Below, piece after piece: positions 23,348 to 32,019 of a DNA stretch of 32,959 nucleotides (position 1 is its first letter; each line of letters starts with the position of its first letter). Position numbers and translations under genes: made by a program. The notes under the pieces were generated by a model. The model saw only the letters and a list, made by a program, of their open reading frames with translations, searched no databases and was not told the DNA's origin. This DNA comes from Intestinimonas sp. (GTDB lineage: Bacteria; Bacillota; Clostridia; Oscillospirales; Oscillospiraceae). Location: positions 1-32,959 of the forward strand of contig NZ_JAPFEA010000016.1 of assembly GCF_026169115.1 (NCBI RefSeq), read 5' to 3'.

Positions 23348-24112
23348 ATGCACATCAAGACCCAGGGGCTGGTGCTCCGGGAGACCAACTACAAAGAAGC
23401 GGACAAGATCCTCACCGTGCTCACCCGGGAGGGGGGCAAGCGGACGGTAAAGGCCCGGGGCTGCCGACGGCGCAACAGCCCTCTGGCCGCCGCCGCCCAA
23501 CTTCTGGCGTGGTCGGACATGACCCTGTTTGAGTATCGGGACAGGCTCACCCTCAACGAGGCGGAGCCCCAGTCCCTTTTCTGGGGGGTGCGCTCCGACG
23601 TGGAAAAGCTGGCCCTGGGCTCCTACTTCGCCGAGGTGGCCGAGGCGGTGGCAGAGGAGGGGCGGCCTGACCAGGCGCTCTTATCTCTGGTGCTCAATTC
23701 CCTCTACGCCCTGGACAAGCTGAAAAAGCCCCTCCCCCTGGTGAAGGCTGCCTTTGAGCTCAAGCTCCTATGTGTGGCGGGCTATGAGCCCCTGCTGGAC
23801 GCCTGCGCCGTCTGCGGCGAGACCGAGCCGGCAGACCCCCGGCTGGACATCGGGGAGGGCGTCCTCCACTGCGCCGCCTGCGGCCTGGGAGACGGCGCCG
23901 GACGGGCCCTGGACCGGACCAGCCTGGCCGCCATGCGCCATGTGGTGTACGGCGATCCCAAACGGCTCTTTTCCTTCCCCATGGACGGGCCCGGAATGGC
24001 CAGAATGTCCACAGCCTGTGAAGATTTTCTCCGCACCCAGCTGGACCGGGGCTTCCGCACCCTGGACTTTTATCACCAGCTCACCGACGCCGCTCCGGCG
24101 GCTTCCAAATGA
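23348..24112 (+). CDS. recO: DNA repair protein RecO
   Basis: A 254-residue recombination mediator of the RecF pathway, which loads RecA on SSB-coated DNA. The N-terminal OB fold begins HIKTQGLVLRETNYKEADKI, very typical. The C-terminal part has the zinc ribbon CAVCG (about residues 154-158) and CAACG. The ATG at 23348 follows CAGGTGAT. The order era-yqzL-recO is as in Bacillus. Confidence 0.96.
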   Translation: MHIKTQGLVLRETNYKEADKILTVLTREGGKRTVKARGCRRRNSPLAAAAQLLAWSDMTLFEYRDRLTLNEAEPQSLFWGVRSDVEKLALGSYFAEVAEAVAEEGRPDQALLSLVLNSLYALDKLKKPLPLVKAAFELKLLCVAGYEPLLDACAVCGETEPADPRLDIGEGVLHCAACGLGDGAGRALDRTSLAAMRHVVYGDPKRLFSFPMDGPGMARMSTACEDFLRTQLDRGFRTLDFYHQLTDAAPAASK

Positions 24113-24131
24113 TAAAGTGAGGTGCTCTGCT

Positions 24132-24998
24132 GTGAAACTCTACATTGTTGACGCCTTTACCACCCAGCGATTTTCCGGCAACCAGGCCGGGGTGGCCCTG
24201 CTGACCCCGGAGGAGCCGGAGCTCACCGATGGCTTCTGCCAGGCCCTGGCCGCTGAGCTCAAGCACTCTGAGACTGCCTTCGTCCGTCCCATCGGGCCGG
24301 ACTCCTTCCGTCTGCGCTACTTCACCCCCGAGGGTGAGGTGGACCTGTGCGGCCATGCCACCATTGCCGCCTTCACCACCCTCCGGGAGGCCGAGGGTCT
24401 GGCGCCGGGCGTCTATCATGCCTCCACCCTGGCGGGGGAGCTGAGTATCCAGGTCTCTGAGCAGGCGGTGTGGATGGATATGGCGCCGCCGGTGGCCGGG
24501 CGGAACTTCTCCCAGGCGGAGACGGCGGAGCTCTACGCCGCCTACGGCCTGAGCACGGCGGACTGTCCGGAGGGCTTTGTACCTATGGTGGTGAGCACCG
24601 GGCTCCAGGACATCCTCCTGCCCGTGAGCACCATGGAGGCCCTGGACCGGGCGGAGCAGGACGAGCGGGCCGTCACCGAGCTCTCCAAGCGGTACGGTGT
24701 GGTGGGCGTCCACATGTTCTGGCCCTGTCTCACCGGGGAAGCGACCGCCCACTGCCGGAATTTCGCGCCCCTCTACGCCATCCCCGAGGAGGCGGCCACC
24801 GGCACCTCCAACGGGGCGCTGACCTACTATCTCTACCGCTGCGGCAGGATCTCTGCCGGGGCGGAAAACCGTTTCCTCCAGGGGGAGAAGATGGGCAAGC
24901 CCTCCGAGATCCTCAGCCGCCTGACCGAAGGGGCGGAGGGGATCCGGGTCCAGGTGGGGGGACGGGCGGTGCTCGCCCTCCGGGCCCAGCTGCTCTGA
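24132..24998 (+). CDS. PhzF-family isomerase/epimerase
   Basis: A 288-residue protein of the PhzF phenazine-biosynthesis-like family (diaminopimelate-epimerase fold). The opening VDAFTTQRFSGNQAGV, the catalytic Glu47 in HSETAF, the DLCGHAT loop and the late ATGTSNG motif are all present, so it should be active. The substrate is unknown. Most bacterial members are not part of phenazine pathways, and none is visible here. The start is GTG at 24132 with GAGGTG upstream. It lies 19 bases after recO and 31 bases before mutS2, probably co-transcribed. Confidence 0.9.
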   Translation: MKLYIVDAFTTQRFSGNQAGVALLTPEEPELTDGFCQALAAELKHSETAFVRPIGPDSFRLRYFTPEGEVDLCGHATIAAFTTLREAEGLAPGVYHASTLAGELSIQVSEQAVWMDMAPPVAGRNFSQAETAELYAAYGLSTADCPEGFVPMVVSTGLQDILLPVSTMEALDRAEQDERAVTELSKRYGVVGVHMFWPCLTGEATAHCRNFAPLYAIPEEAATGTSNGALTYYLYRCGRISAGAENRFLQGEKMGKPSEILSRLTEGAEGIRVQVGGRAVLALRAQLL

Positions 24999-25029
24999 CC
25001 CACTGTAAAACCAGCAAGGAGAACCATCC

Positions 25030-27405
25030 ATGACCGATCTGTTTGAAAAATCCATCCAGACCCTGGAGCTGCCCCGGGTGCTGGAGCTGCTGGCCGCCCA
25101 GGCGGCCACCGAGGAGGGAAAGGAGCGGTGCCGCGCTCTGCGGCCCCACACCGATCCCGACGACGTCCAGCGCCTTCAGAAGGAGACCTCCGCCGCCTGT
25201 TCCATGATCGTCCTCAAGGGTACGCCCCCCCTCTCCGGCATCCGACCAGTGGCGGCCTCCCTCCAGCGGGCCGACATGGGGGGCGCCCTCAACACCCGGG
25301 AACTGCTGGACATTGCCGCCCTCCTCCGCTGTGCCCGCTCCGCCAAGGAGTACGCCGCCGGGGACCGTCAGAAGACCTGCATCGACCACCTCTTTGCCTC
25401 CCTCCAGGCCAACCGGTACCTGGAGGACTGGATCAGTACCTCCATCCTCTCCGAGGAGGAGATCGCCGACGCCGCCAGCCCCGAGCTGGCCGACATCCGG
25501 CGGCACATCCGGGCCTCCTCCTCCAAGGTCCGGGACATCCTCCAGAAGCTCATCTCCTCCTCCCAGGCCAAGTACCTCCAGGAGTCCATCATCACCATGC
25601 GCTCCGGGCGGTATGTGGTGCCGGTGAAGTCGGAGTGCAAGAACGAGATCCCCGGTCTGGTCCACGACGTGTCCGGCTCCGGTGGGACCTTCTTCATTGA
25701 GCCCATGGCGGTGGTCAAGACCAACAACGAGCTCCGGGAGCTCCAGTCCCGGGAGGAGAAGGAGATCGAGCGCATCCTCCGGGAGCTCTCCGCCGAGTGC
25801 GCCGCCCACAGGGAGGACATCGCCCAGGACTACGACCTGCTCATCCTCATCGACTGCATCTTTGCCCGGGCCCGGCTCTCGGACCGGCTGCGCTGCACCG
25901 AGCCCCGGCTGGCCAGGCAGGGCATCACCCTCCGCAAGGCCCGCCACCCGCTCCTGGACCCCAAAAAGGCGGTGGCCAACGACCTCTACCTGGGGGAGAG
26001 CTTCGACACCCTGGTCATCACCGGCCCCAATACCGGCGGCAAGACTGTGACCCTCAAGACCATCGGCCTGCTGACCCTTATGGCCCAGTGTGGACTCCAT
26101 ATCCCCGCCGACGACGACAGCGCCGTGGTGGTCTTTGACCATGTCCTCTCCGACATCGGCGATGAGCAGTCCATCGCCCAGAGCCTGTCCACCTTCTCCT
26201 CCCACATGGTGAATATCGTGGGCATCCTGGCCGAGTGCGGCCCCGGCACCCTCATTCTCTTTGACGAGCTGGGGGCGGGCACCGACCCGGTGGAGGGCGC
26301 GGCCCTGGCTGCCGCCATCATCGAGTCGGCCCGTGAGCGGGGGGCGCTGGTGTGCGCCACCACCCACTATGCCGAGCTGAAGGTGTACGCCATGACCACC
26401 AAGGGGGTGGAAAACGCCTCCTGTGAATTCAATGTGGAGACCCTGGCCCCCACCTACAAGCTCCTCATTGGCGTGCCGGGCAAGTCCAACGCCTTTGCCA
26501 TCTCCCGCCGCCTGGGTCTGCCCCAGGCCATCATCGACAAGGCCGCTGCCCGCATCGACGCCGAAAACGTCCGCTTCGAGGATGTGCTCACCCAGCTGGA
26601 CCGGCAGCGTCAGCAGATGGAGAAAGAGAAGGATGAGGCCCGAAAGCTCCGCCGGGAGATGGAGGAGTCGGCCAAAACCGCCCGGGAGTACCGGGAAAGG
26701 CTGGAGAAGGAGAAGGCCAAGGCGGTGGAGAAGGCACAGGCCGAGGCCCATGCCATCATTCAGGAGGCCCGGGACACCGCTGACCGGGTCTTTGCCGAGC
26801 TCAACGAGATGCGCCGCCGCCAGGAGAAGGAGGCCGACTGGCTGGAGCAGAACCAGCGCCGGTCCGACCTGCGCCGGCAGCTCAACGAGGCTGAGGACGC
26901 CCTGGGCTCCCGTGAAGAGCTGCCCCCGCCGCCGCCCACCCGCCCCGCCAGAGCGGGGGACACGGTGGAGCTGGTGAAGATGGGCACCCGGGCCAGCGTC
27001 ATCTCCGTCAACAAGGACGGCTCCCTCCAGCTCCAGGCGGGGATTTTGAAGATCAGCGCCAAGCAGGAGGAGGTCCGGGTGGTGGAGGACGCCGGGGGCG
27101 GCGGCAAGAAACAGGCCGCCCAGATCGCCCAGCGGGCCGAGCATAAGCTGCGCTCCCTGGGGGCCTCACCGGAGGTGGACCTGCGGGGCATGATGACCGA
27201 CGAGGCCATCCTGGTGCTGGACCGGTTCCTGGACAGCGCCGTCATGGGCCGACTGGACACGGTGACGGTCATCCACGGAAAGGGCACCGGCGCCGTCCGT
27301 AAGGCGGTGCGGGAGCACCTGAAGCGGAGCAAGTACGTCAAATCCTTCCGCCCCGGCCGTTTCGGCGAGGGGGAGGACGGCGTCACTGTGGCGGAGCTGC
27401 GCTGA
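25030..27405 (+). CDS. mutS2: MutS2 (RqcU), ribosome-collision/recombination ATPase with Smr domain
   Basis: A 791-residue MutS2 protein. Domains in order: core and clamp helices (1-310), ABC ATPase with Walker A GPNTGGKT (332-339) and Walker B LILFDELGAGTDP, a long charged coiled coil (about 515-640), a small KOW-like stretch (AGDTVELVKMG), and a C-terminal Smr domain (VDLRGMMTDEA ... VIHGKGTGA). It lacks the mismatch-recognition domain. Members suppress recombination and, in Bacillus, split collided ribosomes. AAGGAG precedes the ATG. The length is typical. Confidence 0.97.
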   Translation: MTDLFEKSIQTLELPRVLELLAAQAATEEGKERCRALRPHTDPDDVQRLQKETSAACSMIVLKGTPPLSGIRPVAASLQRADMGGALNTRELLDIAALLRCARSAKEYAAGDRQKTCIDHLFASLQANRYLEDWISTSILSEEEIADAASPELADIRRHIRASSSKVRDILQKLISSSQAKYLQESIITMRSGRYVVPVKSECKNEIPGLVHDVSGSGGTFFIEPMAVVKTNNELRELQSREEKEIERILRELSAECAAHREDIAQDYDLLILIDCIFARARLSDRLRCTEPRLARQGITLRKARHPLLDPKKAVANDLYLGESFDTLVITGPNTGGKTVTLKTIGLLTLMAQCGLHIPADDDSAVVVFDHVLSDIGDEQSIAQSLSTFSSHMVNIVGILAECGPGTLILFDELGAGTDPVEGAALAAAIIESARERGALVCATTHYAELKVYAMTTKGVENASCEFNVETLAPTYKLLIGVPGKSNAFAISRRLGLPQAIIDKAAARIDAENVRFEDVLTQLDRQRQQMEKEKDEARKLRREMEESAKTAREYRERLEKEKAKAVEKAQAEAHAIIQEARDTADRVFAELNEMRRRQEKEADWLEQNQRRSDLRRQLNEAEDALGSREELPPPPPTRPARAGDTVELVKMGTRASVISVNKDGSLQLQAGILKISAKQEEVRVVEDAGGGGKKQAAQIAQRAEHKLRSLGASPEVDLRGMMTDEAILVLDRFLDSAVMGRLDTVTVIHGKGTGAVRKAVREHLKRSKYVKSFRPGRFGEGEDGVTVAELR

Positions 27406-27566
27406 AACAGCGTCCGCCGCAGGAGGACAAAAGAGAAAACAAATCAATTCCGATTGAAAATACCATATTATGTACGGAAAAGGGCGAGAACTGAATTTTT
27501 AAGCGTGTCTATGCACACAAGAGCGAATTTTTCTCGGGAATCTCCGTGAATTTGTGCAAAATGTCA

Positions 27567-27595
27567 TTGACTGGTTGACCGAAATTTGGTATGCT
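27567..27595 (+). promoter_or_regulatory. Sigma-A promoter for the HPr gene
   Basis: TTGACT (27567-27572) and TATGCT (27590-27595) with a 17-base spacer, 40 bases before the HPr start codon. The surrounding 27430-27600 is the most AT-rich stretch in this part of the window and holds no gene. Confidence 0.65.
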
Positions 27596-27635
27596 AGATA
27601 TGCAGACATTGTATTGTTTGAGGGGGGAACACAAA

Positions 27636-27899
27636 TTGTATATCAAAGAGGCTGTTGTGAACAATCAGGTGGGTCTCCATGCCAGGCCGGCGACGTTTTT
27701 CATCCAGAAGGCCAATGAGTTTAAGAGCTCCATCTGGGTGGAGAAGGATGAGCGCAGGGTGAATGCCAAGAGCCTGCTGGGTGTCCTCTCTCTGGGCATC
27801 GTGAAGGGCACCGCCATTAACCTGATTGCGGACGGTCCCGATGAGAAGGAAGCCGTCGAGGCGCTCATTGAGCTGATCTCCAGCAACTTCTCGGAGTAA
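27636..27899 (+). CDS. HPr-family phosphocarrier protein
   Basis: An 87-residue HPr-like protein. His15 in GLHARPA is the PEP-dependent phosphorylation site and Ser46 in AKSLLGVLSLG is the HPr-kinase site, so it has both and can work as a true HPr; a Crh-type protein would lack His15. No enzyme I or HPr kinase gene is in the window. The start is TTG at 27636, eight bases after GAGGGGGG; the length then equals standard HPr. A longer frame from 27591 would begin on the promoter -10 box and is rejected. It has its own promoter and terminator, so is monocistronic. Confidence 0.93.
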   Translation: MYIKEAVVNNQVGLHARPATFFIQKANEFKSSIWVEKDERRVNAKSLLGVLSLGIVKGTAINLIADGPDEKEAVEALIELISSNFSE

Positions 27900-27911
27900 C
27901 CAGATCTCTCC

Positions 27912-27943
27912 AAAAAAAGCGCCGCAGCCGCGGCGCTTTTTTT
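27912..27943 (+). terminator. Terminator after the HPr gene
   Basis: A seven-A run plus GCGCCGC (27912-27925) pairs with GCGGCGC plus seven T's (27930-27943) round AGCC. The A/T symmetry makes it usable from both sides. Confidence 0.93.
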
Positions 27944-27960
27944 GACCCTATGGCGGGAAT

Positions 27961-28071
27961 GGCGCGGCTCTCTGTCGCTCGCGCGGCAGGCTGTTACCAA
28001 CGTAAAACCAGACCCAAGGCGGTGATCCTCCATTGACCTTTGACGAAGGGAAAGAAAGAGCCCACAGCCTG
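27961..28071 (+). pseudogene. Decoy copy of the uvrC leader and start (direct repeat copy 1)
   Basis: This 111 bp segment is 108/111 identical to 28190-28300. It repeats the uvrC leader, its ribosome site, the TTG start (28033) and the first 13 codons, with Leu-to-Gly and Lys-to-Arg changes. From 28033 a 33-codon frame runs through the hairpin element and stops at 28132-28134, so it would give only a junk peptide. Confidence 0.85.
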
Positions 28072-28189
28072 TTCCCAAAAGCGCGGGCGCTTTTGGGTCC
28101 CCCTGGATTGATTTTACATCCTCGGGGCAAATGAATTGCCCCTGCGGCAAGGTTTTGTGCTGTGCCCAAAACGCTTGTGCGCGCCTGAC
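28072..28189 (-). mobile_element. Multi-hairpin repeat element, copy U (before uvrC)
   Basis: The minus-strand counterpart of 22905-23079. Hairpins on the plus strand in order: a perfect 10 bp stem (28074-28083 with 28088-28097), GGGGCAA/TTGCCCC (28124-28142), GTTTTG/CAAAAC (28152-28172), GCGCC/GGCGC (28181-28194, reaching into the repeat that follows). The 34-base core next to the GGGGCAA hairpin is identical to copy E; other stems have different bases but still pair. Non-coding. Confidence 0.65.
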
Positions 28190-28300
28190 GGCGCGGCTCT
28201 CTGTCGCTCGCGCGGCAGGCTGTTACCAACGTAAAACCAGACCCAAGGCGGTGATCCTCCATTGACCTTTGACGAACTGAAAGAAAAAGCCCACAGCCTG
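28190..28300 (+). repeat. uvrC-start direct repeat, copy 2 (functional)
   Basis: The functional uvrC leader and first 13 codons, repeated 229 bases upstream at 27961-28071 with three mismatches. Confidence 0.9.
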
Positions 28301-30118
28301 CCGTTGAAACCCGGCGTCTACATCATGCAGGACGCCAAAAACGAGGTCATCTATGTGGGCAAGGCCAAGGCCCTCAAGAACCGGGTGAGCCAGTACTTTG
28401 CCGACCTGGCCTCCCACACGGAGAAGACACGGGCCATGGTGAGCCAGATCGACCACTTCGACGTCATCATCGCCGACAGCGAGTTCGAGGCCCTGGTGCT
28501 GGAGTGCTCCCTCATCAAGCGGCACCAGCCCCGGTACAACATCCTCCTGAAGGACGACAAGGGCTATCCCTACATCCGGCTCACCGTCCAGGAGGCATAC
28601 CCTAAATTCTCCCTGGCCAACCGACCGGCGGAGGATGGGGCCCGGTACTTCGGCCCCTACGGCAGCCGGGGGGCCACACAGGACATCATCGAGGCCATCC
28701 AGTCCGCCCTGCACCTGCCCAAGTGCCGGAAAAAGTTCCCCAGGGACATCGGCAGGGAGCGCCCCTGCCTCTACTACCGCATGGGTCAGTGTGACGGCTA
28801 CTGCCGCCCGGAGATGGACCAGAGCCGGTACAAGGAGAACATGGAACAGGCCGTCCGGCTCCTGGAGGGGAAGTACGAGGAGGTCTGTGCCGACCTCCAG
28901 GCCGAGATGGAGCAGGCCGCTGAGGAGCTGCGCTTCGAGCGGGCCGCCGAGCTCCGGGACCGCATCGCCGCCATGGAGCTGCTGGGGAAGCGGCAGAAGG
29001 TGGTGGCGGGGAGCCTGGCCGACACCGACGTGGTGGGCTTCCACCGTGGAGAGGCCAAAAGCTGTTTTGTGGTCCTCCACTTTGTGGAGGGCGACCTGGC
29101 CGCCAAGGACATGGAGCTCCTGGAGACGCCGGTAGAGGAGGCCAGGGAGGACACCGTCTCCGCCCTGGTGAAGCAGTACTACGGCGGGCGGGGCGCTCTG
29201 CCCAGACAGATCCTCCTGCCCTGCGACATAGAGGACGAGGTACCGGTGACCAGGATGCTCTCAGAGTCCTGTGGGCACCGTGTCCATCTGGTGACGCCTC
29301 AGCGGGGAGCCAAGATGGATCTCATCCGGCTGGCCAACAAAAACGCCGTGGAGGAGGTGGAGCGGGCCACCTCCCGGGAGGAGCGGCAGTCCAAGCTCAT
29401 GGAGGCCCTTGGAAAAATGCTGGGCCTTTCGGAGCCGCCCAAACGAATCGAGGCTTATGACATCTCCAACACCGGAGACGCCAACATTGTGGCCTCCATG
29501 ACCGTCTTTATCGACGGACGGCCCCTAAAGCGGGATTACCGCCACTTCAAGCTCAAGGATATGGTCCACGCCGACGATTATGGCTCCATGGAGCAGGTCC
29601 TCACCCGGCGGTTCCGGCGCTACCTGGACGGGGATGAGAAGTTCGGCGACCTGCCCGACCTCCTTCTCATCGATGGCGGCGAAAACCACGCCAAGGTGGC
29701 CGTCCGGGTGCTGGAGGAGGCGGGGCTTGCGATCCCTGTGTTCGGCATGGTAAAGGATGACCGCCACCGCACCCGGGCCCTGGTGGACCCGGCGGGGAGC
29801 GAGATCGGCATTCAGCAGATCCCGGCGGTCTTTGCCCTGGTGGGCCGCATCCAGGAGGAGACCCACCGCTTTGCCATTGAGTTCCAGCGGCTCCAGCAGT
29901 CCAGAAGCGTCAGGGGCTCCGCCCTGGACCAGATCCCCGGCGTGGGGGAGAAGCGGCGCAATGAGCTGCTGCGGCACTTCAAGAGCATCAAGAACATCAA
30001 GGGGGCCTCTCTGGCGGCGCTGGAAGAGGTGGTACCCAAGCATACGGCCCGGGCGGTCTACGAGCACTTCCACCCCCGGACAGCGGAAGGAGGGACCCAG
30101 ACGTGCGCCGAAGGATAG
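28262..30118 (+). CDS. uvrC: Excinuclease ABC subunit C
   Basis: The 618-residue nucleotide-excision-repair nuclease that makes the 3' and 5' incisions with UvrB. Order: GIY-YIG domain (PGVYIM ... EVIYVGKAK, residues ~16-95), a Cys-rich patch (CRKKF and CLYYRMGQCDGYC, ~155-185), a UVR motif (~200-240), the RNase-H-like endonuclease domain with AYDISNTGD and LLIDGGENH, and C-terminal helix-hairpin-helix motifs (IPGVGEKRRN). The start is TTG at 28262 with GGCGGTGA upstream. The element just ahead of it duplicated its start region. The lipoprotein gene overlaps its last 16 bases. Confidence 0.97.
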   Translation: MTFDELKEKAHSLPLKPGVYIMQDAKNEVIYVGKAKALKNRVSQYFADLASHTEKTRAMVSQIDHFDVIIADSEFEALVLECSLIKRHQPRYNILLKDDKGYPYIRLTVQEAYPKFSLANRPAEDGARYFGPYGSRGATQDIIEAIQSALHLPKCRKKFPRDIGRERPCLYYRMGQCDGYCRPEMDQSRYKENMEQAVRLLEGKYEEVCADLQAEMEQAAEELRFERAAELRDRIAAMELLGKRQKVVAGSLADTDVVGFHRGEAKSCFVVLHFVEGDLAAKDMELLETPVEEAREDTVSALVKQYYGGRGALPRQILLPCDIEDEVPVTRMLSESCGHRVHLVTPQRGAKMDLIRLANKNAVEEVERATSREERQSKLMEALGKMLGLSEPPKRIEAYDISNTGDANIVASMTVFIDGRPLKRDYRHFKLKDMVHADDYGSMEQVLTRRFRRYLDGDEKFGDLPDLLLIDGGENHAKVAVRVLEEAGLAIPVFGMVKDDRHRTRALVDPAGSEIGIQQIPAVFALVGRIQEETHRFAIEFQRLQQSRSVRGSALDQIPGVGEKRRNELLRHFKSIKNIKGASLAALEEVVPKHTARAVYEHFHPRTAEGGTQTCAEG

Positions 30119-31419
30119 CGGTACTGCTGACCCTCCTGGCCCTCTGCCTGACCCTGGCCGCCTGCGGCGGGCAGGAGCCTGCCGGATCCACCACCGTCGG
30201 TGTGACGGCGGCGGAGCTGGCCCGGGCGGTGGTGGAAGGAGCGGGAGACCTGACAGACCTCCCCGCCCTGGAGGGGGAGGCCCTCGACGACCACCTCTCC
30301 GACCTCTGTGGTCTGGAGAACTGGGAAGAGGGGGCGGTCTACGCTGCCGGGGGCATGGACGCCCGGGAGATCACCGTGGTGCGGCTCTCTGACCCCTCTG
30401 CCGCCCAGGACGCGGCGGAGCTTCTGGAGGACTATCGGCTGGGCCGGCAGGGGGATTTCTTCGGCTACGCCCCGGAGGAAGCTGACCGGCTGGACCGGGC
30501 CCTGGTCCTCCGTCGGGACAGCTATGCCGCCCTGCTGGTCTGCGATGACCCGGAGGGGGCGCAGGAGTGCTTTGACGCCTGCCTGGAGGATAGACTTCCC
30601 CCGACGGAGGAAGAGGAGGAGAGCGCGGCCCCCACCTTTGAGCCGGAGCCGGAGGTCACCCAGACCCCGCCGCCGGAGACCGAGCTGCCGGAGCCCACGC
30701 CTACGCTCATACCGGAGCCCACGCCCTCCGCGCCGCCGGAGGAGACGGAGCGGCCCATCCTGAATCCGGACCTGGACGTCAGCGGCTTCGTCCCCTTCAC
30801 GGACCCGGACGACGCCAATATGGCGCTCTATGACAGCTCTGCCGTCCAGGCGGCCTGGGAGACAGGGGAGGAGGACGGGCTTTCCGACAAGGACGCCGCC
30901 ATCCTGGAGAAATGCCGGGAAGTATTGGGGGCGCTCATCACAGAGGACATGACCGACTTTGAAAAGGAGCTGGCCGTCCACGACTGGATCGTGGAGCACG
31001 GCAGCTACGACCAGACGGTCCACAGCAACCCCGGACACAGCGGACGCACCGGCTACCGGGACCCCTATGGCATCCTGGTGGGGGGATACGGCAACTGCCT
31101 GGGCTATTCCACCACCTTCCAGCTCCTCATGGACCTGAGCGGGGTGGAGTGCATCACGGTGGTGGGGGCCGTCTTCGACTCCCGGGAGGACCACGCCTGG
31201 AATATGGTGAAGCTGGATGGGGAATGGTACTGCGTGGACGTGACCTGGGACGACCCCACCATGGGGAACGGCAACACCAATTCTGTGGTCCGCCACCGCT
31301 ATTTCAACGTGACCAGCCAGCGCCTGCGGGAGAGCGACCACCAGTGGGACTATCTGTATGTGCCGGAGGCAACCGCCACCCGGTATTTCTGGAACGGATC
31401 GGGCCCGAAACCCGAATAA
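30103..31419 (+). CDS. Lipoprotein with DUF4358-like and transglutaminase-like domains
   Basis: A 438-residue exported lipoprotein. The signal peptide ends in a lipobox LAAC with the acylated Cys at residue 21. Residues ~30-160 resemble DUF4358, a domain of clostridial lipoproteins. A Pro/Glu/Thr-rich linker (~165-225) follows. The C-terminal domain is transglutaminase-like: YGNCLGYS (nucleophile Cys), DHAWN (His) and VDVTWDDP (Asp) form a full triad, so it may be a protease or crosslinking enzyme acting on the cell surface. The start is GTG at 30103, preceded by AAGGAGGG inside uvrC. I know no function. The domain names are by eye; the triad and lipobox are directly visible. Confidence 0.8.
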   Translation: MRRRIAVLLTLLALCLTLAACGGQEPAGSTTVGVTAAELARAVVEGAGDLTDLPALEGEALDDHLSDLCGLENWEEGAVYAAGGMDAREITVVRLSDPSAAQDAAELLEDYRLGRQGDFFGYAPEEADRLDRALVLRRDSYAALLVCDDPEGAQECFDACLEDRLPPTEEEEESAAPTFEPEPEVTQTPPPETELPEPTPTLIPEPTPSAPPEETERPILNPDLDVSGFVPFTDPDDANMALYDSSAVQAAWETGEEDGLSDKDAAILEKCREVLGALITEDMTDFEKELAVHDWIVEHGSYDQTVHSNPGHSGRTGYRDPYGILVGGYGNCLGYSTTFQLLMDLSGVECITVVGAVFDSREDHAWNMVKLDGEWYCVDVTWDDPTMGNGNTNSVVRHRYFNVTSQRLRESDHQWDYLYVPEATATRYFWNGSGPKPE

Positions 31420-31443
31420 AAAAGAAAAAGGAGGGCGGACGCG

Positions 31444-31989
31444 ATGCGCGTCATCACAGGAACGGCCCGGGGCAGGAAGCTCAAGGAGCTTTCGGGCATG
31501 GAGACCCGGCCCACCACCGACAAGGTGAAGGAATCTCTCTTCAACATCATCCAGTTCGACATCGAAGGGCGGAGGGTGCTGGATCTCTTCGGCGGCACCG
31601 GGCAGCTGGGGATCGAGTGCCTGAGCCGGGGTGCGGCCCACTGCACCTTCGTGGACATCCGGAAGGAGGCCGCTACCCTGGTCCGGGAGAATGTGGCTTT
31701 GTGCGGCTTCAATGACCGGTCCCGGGTGGTTCAGGGGGACTATCTCTCCTTCCTCACCAGCTGTTCGGAGAAGTTCGACCTCATCCTCATGGACCCGCCC
31801 TACGGCAGTGGAATGCTGGAAAAAGCCCTGGAGACGGCGGCGGGAATTGACATCTTGTCGGAAAATGGTATAATGGTCTGCGAAAGTGCCGCAGAAACCC
31901 TCCTCCCTGCCCTTTCCGCGCCCTATCGCAGGGGGAAGGACTACCGTTACGGCAAGATCAAGCTCACCGTCTACCACAGAGATGCGTGA
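31444..31989 (+). CDS. rsmD: 16S rRNA (guanine(966)-N(2))-methyltransferase RsmD
   Basis: A 181-residue SAM-dependent methyltransferase. RVITGTARGRKLKE at the start, DLFGGTGQLGIE (SAM loop) and the catalytic MDPPYG are all present. RsmD methylates G966 of 16S rRNA in assembled small subunits. AAGGAGGG (31428-31435) precedes the ATG at 31444. coaD follows, the usual Firmicute pair. Confidence 0.95.
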   Translation: MRVITGTARGRKLKELSGMETRPTTDKVKESLFNIIQFDIEGRRVLDLFGGTGQLGIECLSRGAAHCTFVDIRKEAATLVRENVALCGFNDRSRVVQGDYLSFLTSCSEKFDLILMDPPYGSGMLEKALETAAGIDILSENGIMVCESAAETLLPALSAPYRRGKDYRYGKIKLTVYHRDA

Positions 31990-32019
31990 GCCCATTCCCG
32001 TTTTCAGGGGGCAGACGAT

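Noticed and set aside
23199-23450. An 83-codon frame starting ATG at 23199
   Set aside because: It overlaps yqzL and the start of recO in another frame. YqzL-like content and synteny support the GTG frame at 23206 instead.
24913-27144. A 743-codon minus-strand frame antisense to mutS2
   Set aside because: Long antisense frames are expected in high-GC DNA. It is Gly/Leu/Val-rich without domains or a ribosome site, and mutS2 on the other strand is certain.
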